Notes under the pieces: generated by a model | What the model was told of the DNA's origin: nothing | Seen by the model: the letters and a program-made list of their open reading frames with translations, nothing else | Databases searched by the model: none | Made by a program: the position numbers and the translations under genes | From: Actinomycetes bacterium | Lineage (GTDB): Bacteria; Actinomycetota; Acidimicrobiia; Acidimicrobiales; RAAP-2 | Direction: 5' to 3' | DNA: 14,068 nucleotides | NCBI GenBank assembly: GCA_021777285.1 | Contig: JAJYDR010000052.1 | Location: 1-14,068, forward strand | In this document: positions 1 through 6,514 of the stretch, piece by piece | How positions within the stretch are numbered: position 1 is the first letter of the stretch | How the letters are laid out: each line of letters opens with the position of its first letter

Positions 1-2415
1 ATCCTCCTGGGCCTGATTCGCGAGGGTGAAGGGGTCGCCGCCAAGGCACTGGACGCCCTCGGGATCACGTTCGACGTGGTGCGCGAGAAGGTCGAAGAGG
101 CCATCGGGACGAACTCGAACCCCTCACCCGGGTCACCACCCTTCACGCCTCGGGCGAAGAAGGTCCTCGAGCTCTCGCTTCGCGAGGCGCTCCAGTTGGG
201 TCACTCCTACATCGGGACCGAGCACATGCTGCTCGGCCTCGTGCGCGAGGGCGACGGTGTGGCCGCCCAGGTCCTCAACGATCTCGGGGCCGACATGGCC
301 CGGGTTCGCACCCAGGTGATCCAGATGATGTCGGGTCAGTCCGGCAAGGAAGCCGGTGCGACCGTCTCCTCGAGCGGACAGAAGGGCGACGTCGAGGCCA
401 CGGGTGGCTCAGCCGTGCTCGACCAGTTCGGACGCAACCTCACGCAGTTCGCCCGCGAGGGCAAGCTCGACCCACTGGTTGGACGCGAGAAGGAAGTCGA
501 GCGCGTCATGCAGGTCCTGTCGCGGCGCACCAAGAACAACCCCGTGTTGATCGGTGAGCCCGGCGTCGGCAAGACCGCGATCGTCGAGGGTCTCGCCCAG
601 AAGATTGTCGCCAACCAGGTCCCGGTGACCCTCGCGGACAAGCAGCTCTACACCTTGGACCTCGGCGCGCTCGTGGCGGGCAGTCGTTACCGCGGCGACT
701 TCGAGGAGCGTTTGAAGAAGGTGCTCAAAGAGATTCGTACGCGCGGTGACATCATCCTCTTCATCGACGAGATCCACACCTTGGTGGGCGCCGGTGCCGC
801 AGAGGGTGCGATCGACGCGGCGTCGATCCTCAAGCCGATGCTCGCGCGTGGCGAGCTCCAGACGGTTGGGGCAACGACGATCGACGAGTACCGCAAGCAC
901 ATCGAGAAGGACGCCGCCCTCGAGCGCCGGTTCCAGCCGGTCAAGGTCGAACAGCCCTCGGTGTCGATGACGATCGAGATTCTGAAGGGTCTGCGCGAGG
1001 TCTACGAGGAGTTCCACGCGGTTAAGATCACCGACCAGGCGCTCATCGCGGCGGCGAACCTCGCCGACCGCTACATCGCGGATCGCTTCTTGCCCGACAA
1101 GGCGATCGACCTTATTGACGAGGCCGGCAGCCGCTTGCGTATCCGCCGGATGGACGCCCCGCCCGCCGCCAAGCGGTACGACGAGGACATCGCGCGCGTT
1201 CGCGCCGATAAGGAGACCGCCATGGAGCGCGGCGCCCTGGAGCAGGCCAAGGCCCTCGAGGAGCAGGAGCGCGACCTCATCGCGAAGAAGGACGAGTTCG
1301 ACGCGAGCGTCGCCTCGTCCGGTGGCGCGACCTTCGACCTGGTCGACGAGGACACCATCGCCGAGGTGCTCGCCAACTGGACCGGTATCCCGGTCTACCG
1401 GCTCACCGAGGAGGAGACGTCCAAGTTACTGCGCATGGAGGATGAGCTCCACAAGCGCATCATCGGCCAGGATGAGGCGATCACGGCACTGAGCCGCGCC
1501 ATCCGCCGTACGCGCGCGGGTCTGAAGGATCCGAAGCGACCCGGTGGCTCGTTCATCTTCCTCGGCCCGACTGGCGTGGGCAAGACCGAACTCGCCAAGA
1601 CGCTGGCCGAGTTCCTCTTCGACGACGAGGACGCGTTGATCCAACTCGACATGTCCGAGTACATGGAGAAGCACTCGGTGAGTCGACTCGTCGGCTCGCC
1701 CCCCGGCTACGTCGGCTACGACGAAGGCGGTCAGTTGACCGAGGCAGTGCGGCGCAAGCCGTTCTCCGTTGTGCTCTTCGATGAGGTCGAAAAGGCCCAC
1801 CCCGACGTCTTCAACACCCTGTTGCAGATTCTCGAAGACGGCCGATTGACGGACTCCCAGGGTCGCGCGGTCGACTTCAAGAACACCATCTTGATCATGA
1901 CCTCGAACTTGGGGACCGCCGACCTGCGCAAGGCCGCGATCGGCTTTGGCAAGGTGTCGGACCTCGCGACGCACGAGCGCATGAAGGAGAAGGTCAACCA
2001 GGCCCTCAAGGCGCACTTCCGTCCCGAGTTCCTCAACCGTATCGACGAGACCATCGTCTTCCACGAGTTGACCAAGCTCGAGGTCATCGCCATCGCTCAG
2101 CTGTTCATCACGCGTCTGCGCGACCAGTTGTCGGTGCAGGGACTGGGCCTCGAGTTGTCCGCGGCGGCGCAGAGTTACCTCGCCGACAAGGGCTACGACC
2201 CCGAGCTCGGCGCGCGTCCGTTGCGTCGCGCGGTCCAGCAGTACGTCGAGGACGTGCTCAGCGAGAAGATCCTCTTCAAGGAGTTCCACGCGGGTCAGAC
2301 CATTGTCGTGGACACGACCGAGGGTCCCGATGGCCCGATGCTCACCTTCGAGGGGGTCGAGGGCCTGCCGCCGTCGGTCGACTTCGAGGACGTCGCGCCC
2401 GAGCCTGAGGCGTGA
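1..2415 (+). CDS. clpC: ATP-dependent Clp protease ATP-binding subunit ClpC (5' partial)
   Basis: Hsp100 AAA+ unfoldase that feeds substrates into the ClpP peptidase. The reading frame is open from base 1, which already encodes [11 protein letters not shown] of the first Clp-N repeat, so the start lies outside the window; about 32 residues are missing by recalled comparison with mycobacterial ClpC1. Of 804 visible residues: two Clp-N repeats, first AAA+ domain with Walker A GEPGVGKT (185-192) and Walker B ILFIDE (252-257), a UVR/middle region around 400-435, second AAA+ domain with Walker A GPTGVGKT (522-529) and Walker B VVLFDE (590-595). IGF at 647-649 fits the ClpP-docking loop. The tail is acidic. 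All ATPase motifs are intact and the length is normal, so it should be functional. radA follows after 24 nt with no visible terminator. Confidence 0.97.
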   Translation: MLLGLIREGEGVAAKALDALGITFDVVREKVEEAIGTNSNPSPGSPPFTPRAKKVLELSLREALQLGHSYIGTEHMLLGLVREGDGVAAQVLNDLGADMARVRTQVIQMMSGQSGKEAGATVSSSGQKGDVEATGGSAVLDQFGRNLTQFAREGKLDPLVGREKEVERVMQVLSRRTKNNPVLIGEPGVGKTAIVEGLAQKIVANQVPVTLADKQLYTLDLGALVAGSRYRGDFEERLKKVLKEIRTRGDIILFIDEIHTLVGAGAAEGAIDAASILKPMLARGELQTVGATTIDEYRKHIEKDAALERRFQPVKVEQPSVSMTIEILKGLREVYEEFHAVKITDQALIAAANLADRYIADRFLPDKAIDLIDEAGSRLRIRRMDAPPAAKRYDEDIARVRADKETAMERGALEQAKALEEQERDLIAKKDEFDASVASSGGATFDLVDEDTIAEVLANWTGIPVYRLTEEETSKLLRMEDELHKRIIGQDEAITALSRAIRRTRAGLKDPKRPGGSFIFLGPTGVGKTELAKTLAEFLFDDEDALIQLDMSEYMEKHSVSRLVGSPPGYVGYDEGGQLTEAVRRKPFSVVLFDEVEKAHPDVFNTLLQILEDGRLTDSQGRAVDFKNTILIMTSNLGTADLRKAAIGFGKVSDLATHERMKEKVNQALKAHFRPEFLNRIDETIVFHELTKLEVIAIAQLFITRLRDQLSVQGLGLELSAAAQSYLADKGYDPELGARPLRRAVQQYVEDVLSEKILFKEFHAGQTIVVDTTEGPDGPMLTFEGVEGLPPSVDFEDVAPEPEA

Positions 2416-2426
2416 CAGCCGCCGTC

Positions 2427-2432
2427 TAACGT
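2427..2432 (+). promoter_or_regulatory. Candidate -10 box for a leaderless radA transcript
   Basis: TAACGT lies 7 nt before the GTG start of radA, and no purine-rich Shine-Dalgarno precedes that start. The spacing puts the predicted transcript start at or next to the start codon. There is no convincing -35. It could be chance, with radA simply read through from clpC. Confidence 0.4.
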
Positions 2433-2439
2433 TCGTCGG

Positions 2440-3774
2440 GTGAAGACCCGATCTGAGTTCGTGTGTGCGAGTTGCGGGGCGCTCAGCGCCCGCTGGGTCG
2501 GACGCTGCGCGTCGTGTGGCGCGTGGAACGCCGTGGCTGAACGCAGCGCCGCAGACGGCCGCAATACGGTGCCGGCGCCCACGCCGATCCTGTCGGCCCA
2601 GATCGATGACGGCCAGACCATGCCGACCGGTGTGGGCGAACTCGACCGGGTACTCGGCGGGGGGCTGGTCGCCGGTTCGACGACCTTGCTGTTCGGCGAG
2701 CCCGGGGTCGGCAAGTCCACGCTCGCCCTGCAGGCCATGCGATCCCTCGCGATGGCGGGCTCGGTCGTCGTGCTCGTTGCGGCCGAGGAATCAGCGGCCC
2801 AGGTGGCGCGGCGGGCGCGGCGACTCGGACCAGTGCCGGCGGACCTCGCGGTGGTGGCGACCAACGACGTCGCCACGGCCGAACAGGTGATCGAACGCTA
2901 CCGGCCCACGCTCGTCGTCGTGGACTCGGTGTCGGCGTTGCGAGACGAGGGGATCGGTGGCACGTTCGGATCGGTGAACCAGGTGCGCGCCGCCGCTGAG
3001 CGACTCTGCGCCGTGGCCAAGGCCACCAACACCGCACTCGTGCTCATCGGACACGTCACGAAGGACGGCGAGTTGGCCGGACCTCGGGCGTTGGAGCACG
3101 TCGTGGACACGGTGCTGCGCATCGAGGGCGATCGGCACGGCTCACTGCGCGTCGTTCGGGCGCTGAAGCACCGCTTCGGTCCGACGGGCGAGGTCGGCCT
3201 CTTCGAGATGGTCGCCGACGGCTTGCGCGAGCTGCCCGACGGCTCACTCAACCCGCCGGGTCCGGGACTCGACGTGCCCGGTGTCGTCTGGAGCGTCACC
3301 AACGACGGCAGTCGGTCGCTGTCGGTCGAGATCCAAGCCCTCGTCGCGTCGAGCACCGGGTCGCCCCGCCGGGTCGCCCACCAGGTCTCTTCCCAGCGCC
3401 TCGCGCTGCTACTGGCCGTGCTCGAGGCCCGGTGTGGGGTCGAACTTGGTGGATCGGACGTCTTTGCGACCACGGCCGGGGGCCTACCCGCGGTGGAGCC
3501 GGGCGTCGACGCCGCCCTGGCGCTCGCCATCGCGTCGGCGGCGGTCGGATTCGTGGTGCCGGCGAATCTGGCGGTCGTGGGCGAGGTCGGCCTCGCCGGT
3601 GAGCTGCGCCCGGTCAGCGGGCTCAATCGTCGGCTCACCGAGGTCCGCCGCCGCGGGGTCGAGCGAGTGATCGTCCCGGCCGGGTCGGCCCCGGAGTCAG
3701 CGACCGGACTGGACCTCATCGTCTGTCGCCGACTGATCGACGTGATCGAGGCCGTGCAACCCGTCACGGTTTGA
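2440..3774 (+). CDS. radA: DNA repair protein RadA (Sms)
   Basis: RecA-like ATPase that helps process recombination intermediates and drives branch migration. 444 residues, close to the usual length. N-terminal zinc finger CASC...CASC (C9, C12, C23, C26), then the RecA-type core with Walker A GEPGVGKS (86-93) and a Walker B strand ending at D162 (VVVDS). The RadA-specific motif reads KHRFG (243-247); the consensus I know is KNRFG, so the Asn is replaced by His. A Lon-protease-like C-terminal domain follows (about 300-440), including GGLPAVEPGVDAALALAIAS. The GTG start is chosen because the zinc finger begins at residue 9 and no upstream in-frame start is better. Genes on both sides run in the same direction; the next promoter overlaps its stop codon. 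The disA gene often found next to radA is not here. Confidence 0.96.
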   Translation: MKTRSEFVCASCGALSARWVGRCASCGAWNAVAERSAADGRNTVPAPTPILSAQIDDGQTMPTGVGELDRVLGGGLVAGSTTLLFGEPGVGKSTLALQAMRSLAMAGSVVVLVAAEESAAQVARRARRLGPVPADLAVVATNDVATAEQVIERYRPTLVVVDSVSALRDEGIGGTFGSVNQVRAAAERLCAVAKATNTALVLIGHVTKDGELAGPRALEHVVDTVLRIEGDRHGSLRVVRALKHRFGPTGEVGLFEMVADGLRELPDGSLNPPGPGLDVPGVVWSVTNDGSRSLSVEIQALVASSTGSPRRVAHQVSSQRLALLLAVLEARCGVELGGSDVFATTAGGLPAVEPGVDAALALAIASAAVGFVVPANLAVVGEVGLAGELRPVSGLNRRLTEVRRRGVERVIVPAGSAPESATGLDLIVCRRLIDVIEAVQPVTV

Positions 3775-3798
3775 GTGAAGTTTGGTAGAATGGATAGT
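3771..3798 (+). promoter_or_regulatory. Candidate carD-ispDF-rlmB operon promoter
   Basis: Two overlapping readings are possible. (a) An extended -10, TGG-TAGAAT (TAGAAT at 3786-3791), without a matching -35. (b) TTGAGT (3771-3776), 16-nt spacer, GATAGT (3793-3798). Either gives a transcript starting about 40-50 nt before carD. The site overlaps the radA stop codon and is an AT-rich patch in GC-rich surroundings. Confidence 0.55.
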
Positions 3799-3829
3799 CC
3801 CCACGAACGCCCCACGGCGTCGGTCGGCT

Positions 3830-3834
3830 AGGAG
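3830..3834 (+). promoter_or_regulatory. carD ribosome binding site
   Basis: AGGAG ends 10 nt before ATG 3845. It decides the carD start: an in-frame upstream ATG at 3782 would add 21 residues unlike the family and would lie inside the promoter. Confidence 0.6.
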
Positions 3835-3844
3835 CTACTGCGCA

Positions 3845-4333
3845 ATGACTGTCCGGAAATATAAGAAGGGCGACCGTCTCGTTTACCCTCATCACGGTGC
3901 CTGCACGGTCGAGAAGATCGAGAAGATGACGGCCTTTGACGTCAAGCAGGACTACCTGAAGCTCAAAGTCGCCTACACCGACCTCGTGCTGATGGTGCCG
4001 GTCGCCAACGCCGAGTCGGTTGGCCTGCGCGACGTGATCAACGACGAAGAGGTCGAAGAGGTGTTCGCGGTGCTTCGCAAGAAGGAAGCGCGCATGCCCA
4101 CCAACTGGTCACGCCGCTTCAAGAACCACTCGGAGAAGTTGCGCTCGGGTGATATCTACCAGGTCGCCGAGGTCGTACGAAACCTCTCGATCCGTGACAA
4201 GGACAAGGGCCTCTCCGCCGGCGAAAAGCGCATGCTGACCCGGGCGCGCCAGATCCTGGTCTCGGAGCTCACGTTCGCACTGAACGTCGACACCGAAGCG
4301 GCCGAAGAGAAGCTCGCCTCGGTCCTGCCGTAA
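3845..4333 (+). CDS. carD: CarD family transcriptional regulator (RNA polymerase-binding)
   Basis: CarD binds the RNA polymerase beta subunit and stabilises the open complex at many promoters, especially rRNA promoters. The chosen ATG gives 162 residues, the length I recall for mycobacterial CarD. The N-terminal Tudor-like RNAP-interaction domain begins KYKKGDRLVYPHHGACTVEKI and continues through VPVANAESVGLRDVI. The helical C-terminal DNA-binding domain has PTNWSRRFKNHSEKL, followed by RDKDKGLSAGEKRMLTRARQ, which contains the conserved region around the minor-groove Trp. It heads a tight operon: TAA is followed after 2 nt by the ATG of ispDF. The carD-ispD linkage is common in actinobacteria, which supports the call. 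Confidence 0.96.
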   Translation: MTVRKYKKGDRLVYPHHGACTVEKIEKMTAFDVKQDYLKLKVAYTDLVLMVPVANAESVGLRDVINDEEVEEVFAVLRKKEARMPTNWSRRFKNHSEKLRSGDIYQVAEVVRNLSIRDKDKGLSAGEKRMLTRARQILVSELTFALNVDTEAAEEKLASVLP

Positions 4334-4335
4334 CC

Positions 4336-5439
4336 ATGAACGTGGCCGCCGTCGTCGTCGCCGGCGGTCGAGGGACGAGGTTCGGGGGACTGAAGCAGTT
4401 CGAGGAACTCAACGGTCGCTCCGTCGCCGCGCGCAGCGTCGCGGCCGCGCGAAGCGTTGCGTCCCACGTCGTGCTCGTCGTACCTGAGGACTACACCGGT
4501 AGCGGCGAGGGGGCCGATGTCGTGGTCCGCGGTGGCTCCACGCGCGCGTCTTCGGTTCGTGCGGGGCTCGGCCACTGCGTCGACGCGTCGGTCATTGTCA
4601 TCCATGACGCCGCGAGGCCGCTAGCGAGCCCGGCGCTCTTCGCTGCAGTTGTTCAGGCGATCCACGCCGGCGCCGACGCTGCCGTCCCGGGGCTCGCCGT
4701 GACCGACACAGTCAAGCGGGTGGACCGACATGGTGTGGACACCATCGCGGTCGCGACCGTCGAACGTGATGAACTGGTGACCGTGCAGACCCCGCAGGCC
4801 TTTCGACGTGACGCACTCGTTCGCGCACACGCCACGGCAGGCGAAGCGACTGACGACGCCGCCCTCGTCGAGGCGGCCGGCGGTCGCGTCGTCGTCGTAC
4901 CTGGCGAACCCGACAACGTGAAGATCACTGAACCGGAGGACCTGGCGCGGATGCGCGGCCCCTGGTCGTCGCTACGCATCGGACAGGGCGTCGACGTACA
5001 CCGATTCAGTGACGACGCCGCGAGACCTCTCTGGCTCGGACTCGTCGAGGTCCCTGGTCCGGGGCTCGCGGGACATTCCGACGCCGACGCGGCCACCCAT
5101 GCGATTGCCGACGCCCTATTGGGTGCCGCCGGTCTCGGGGACATCGGCCGCCACTTTCCCGACACCGATCCGTCCACAGCGGGGATCTCCTCGGCGACGC
5201 TGCTGACGGCCGTAGTCGAACTAATTCGTGACGCAGGCTTTCGCGCGGTCTCTGCTGATGTGACCATCGTGGCGCAACAACCGAGGCTCGCACCGTTCAT
5301 GGCGGCCATGGCAGAACGACTCAGCGCCGTCGTCGGGGCACCGGTGTCGGTGAAGGCGACCACGACCGAGGGGCTCGGTGCAATCGGCCGTACCGAAGGA
5401 ATTGCCGCCACCGCTGTGGCAATTCTGGGGGCGTCGTGA
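4336..5439 (+). CDS. ispDF: Bifunctional IspD-IspF (MEP isoprenoid pathway)
   Basis: One 367-residue polypeptide carries two MEP-pathway enzymes acting at non-consecutive steps. IspD (2-C-methyl-D-erythritol 4-phosphate cytidylyltransferase) is residues 1-209: CTP-binding loop AGGRGTRFGGLKQF with R15 and K20 matching the catalytic Arg/Lys pair, IHDAARP, and the terminal DNVKITEPEDLA. IspF (MEcPP synthase) is residues 215-367: metal ligands D220 and H222 (GVDVH) and H247 (GHSDADA), then IGRHFPDTDP and KATTTEGLGAIGRTEGIAA. The linker is about 6 residues, so this is a direct fusion; many actinobacteria keep two genes. The start ATG lies 2 nt after the carD stop. The stop overlaps rlmB by 4 nt, suggesting coupled translation. 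All key residues seen are intact. Confidence 0.95.
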   Translation: MNVAAVVVAGGRGTRFGGLKQFEELNGRSVAARSVAAARSVASHVVLVVPEDYTGSGEGADVVVRGGSTRASSVRAGLGHCVDASVIVIHDAARPLASPALFAAVVQAIHAGADAAVPGLAVTDTVKRVDRHGVDTIAVATVERDELVTVQTPQAFRRDALVRAHATAGEATDDAALVEAAGGRVVVVPGEPDNVKITEPEDLARMRGPWSSLRIGQGVDVHRFSDDAARPLWLGLVEVPGPGLAGHSDADAATHAIADALLGAAGLGDIGRHFPDTDPSTAGISSATLLTAVVELIRDAGFRAVSADVTIVAQQPRLAPFMAAMAERLSAVVGAPVSVKATTTEGLGAIGRTEGIAATAVAILGAS

Positions 5440-6290
5440 GCCCCCGCCCACCACGCCGGACATCGGGGCCGCCGCCTCGCCGCGGGCGAAGCGGTTCGCC
5501 GACCGGCCCCACCAACCAAAACCGTCGTCCGATGGCTAAGGACAAAGAAGGCCTCGGTGGTGAACAGGTCGAAGGGCGACGCGCGGTGCTCGAACTGTTG
5601 CGGGCCGGACGACGAACGGTGAATCGGATATTGGTCGCTGACGCACAGGACCCGTCCGAGATCCTCGACGAGATCGAACGCGAGGCGCAACGTCGGCGCG
5701 TCCCGGTGCATCTGGTGTCGATGGCGAGACTTGATCGTGAAGCGCGTACCGAAGGCCACCAAGGTGTGGTGGCGTTCGCCTCGCGACTAGAAACGGTGAT
5801 CCTCGACGACCTGATCAACGCCCCGCACCCCTTTCTTTTGGTCTGTGATGGTGTCACCGATCCCCGTAACCTCGGGGCCATGTTGCGAAGCGCAGACGGT
5901 GCCGGGGTGACGGGCGTAATCCTGCCACGACACCGATCGGCCCGAATCGCTCCAACGGTGACTAAGACCGCTGCGGGAGCAATCGAATATCTGACGTTCT
6001 GTGATGTCGGTGGCGTGCCAAGTGCACTCGACACGATGAACAAAGCAGGAATCCTGACCGTCGGACTCGCTGGCGAATCGACATCGTCTCTCTATGACCT
6101 CGACTTGGGTTCCGTTCCTGTCGCCCTCGTCGTTGGGAGCGAGGAGCGCGGACTAGCCGCTTTGACACGTAAACGTTGTGCAGCGGTGGCATCCATCCCC
6201 CAGTTGGGACACGTCAGTTCGCTCAACGCTGGCGTCGCGTTATCCGTGGCTGCCTTCGAGGTCGCCCGGCAACGGCGCCTCGCAAACTGA
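5436..6290 (+). CDS. rlmB: 23S rRNA 2'-O-ribose methyltransferase RlmB (TrmH/SpoU family)
   Basis: SAM-dependent SPOUT methyltransferase, most likely modifying the 23S rRNA peptidyl-transferase region as RlmB does. 284 residues. There is a basic Arg/Pro-rich N-terminal extension (1-40), a substrate-binding domain (about 43-115, EGRRAVLELLRAG), then the knotted domain: motif 1 DPRNLGAMLRSADG with R144 and N145, motif 2 VVGSEERGL with E236, motif 3 IPQLGHVSSLNAGVALS with N264. The GTG start overlaps the ispDF TGA (GTGA) and gives the basic extension also seen in mycobacterial homologues. ATG 5532 (residue 33) is a possible alternative start and would remove most of it. Last gene of the carD operon. 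Exact target nucleotide and TrmH-subfamily assignment are inferred from homology and context. Confidence 0.9.
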   Translation: MSPRPPRRTSGPPPRRGRSGSPTGPTNQNRRPMAKDKEGLGGEQVEGRRAVLELLRAGRRTVNRILVADAQDPSEILDEIEREAQRRRVPVHLVSMARLDREARTEGHQGVVAFASRLETVILDDLINAPHPFLLVCDGVTDPRNLGAMLRSADGAGVTGVILPRHRSARIAPTVTKTAAGAIEYLTFCDVGGVPSALDTMNKAGILTVGLAGESTSSLYDLDLGSVPVALVVGSEERGLAALTRKRCAAVASIPQLGHVSSLNAGVALSVAAFEVARQRRLAN

Positions 6291-6316
6291 AATTACTGAC
6301 CGAAGTTTCTTCATTT

Positions 6317-6347
6317 GTGAATTCGTAAAGTTAATTCGATTCACTTT
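6317..6347 (+). terminator. Weak hairpin after rlmB, possible operon terminator
   Basis: GTGAAT (6317-6322) pairs with ATTCAC (6339-6344). The stem can be extended by CG/CG across a one-base bulge, and TTT follows. The stem is short and AT-rich, so the call is tentative. Confidence 0.3.
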
Positions 6348-6449
6348 CACGATCTCACGTCTGGCATCTAGATTCGCCGTCAATATAGTTTGATTCGCAA
6401 GACCTGAGCTTCCAGTTTGTTACGAGAAGACACAATTGTCAAAATTCTG

Positions 6450-6478
6450 TTGACTCTCTAATCATCAAAATGGATAGT
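6450..6478 (+). promoter_or_regulatory. Candidate promoter of the InlB-repeat gene
   Basis: TTGACT (6450-6455), 17-nt spacer, GATAGT (6473-6478): 5/6 and 4/6 matches to the sigma-70-type consensus. The predicted transcript start is near 6485, leaving a leader of about 30 nt. GGAGAGG (6504-6510) is a good ribosome binding site; it is 4 nt from ATG 6515 and 7 nt from ATG 6518, so the second ATG may be the one used. Confidence 0.6.
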
Positions 6479-6514
6479 AGCTGTGCGTATTAAGCATCAA
6501 TTTGGAGAGGGATA

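Larger units (their letters stand above)
6291..6514. other. AT-rich intergenic tract
   Basis: No gene seen. Two 60-base lines counted by hand (6301-6360 and 6421-6480) are 35% and 33% G+C, far below the flanking genes. It holds a weak hairpin after rlmB and a good promoter for the next gene. Confidence 0.8.

Noticed and set aside
1426..2289. Minus-strand open frame of 287 codons opposite clpC
   Set aside because: Overlaps conserved AAA+ motifs of clpC; no recognisable product or start signal.
3782..3844. Upstream ATG extending CarD by 21 residues
   Set aside because: Lies inside the promoter region and adds non-conserved sequence; ATG 3845 has an AGGAG and gives family length.
4653..5762. 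Minus-strand open frame of 369 codons opposite ispDF and rlmB
   Set aside because: Antisense to two well-supported enzymes; low-complexity Ser/Ala/Arg/Pro composition typical of a shadow frame.
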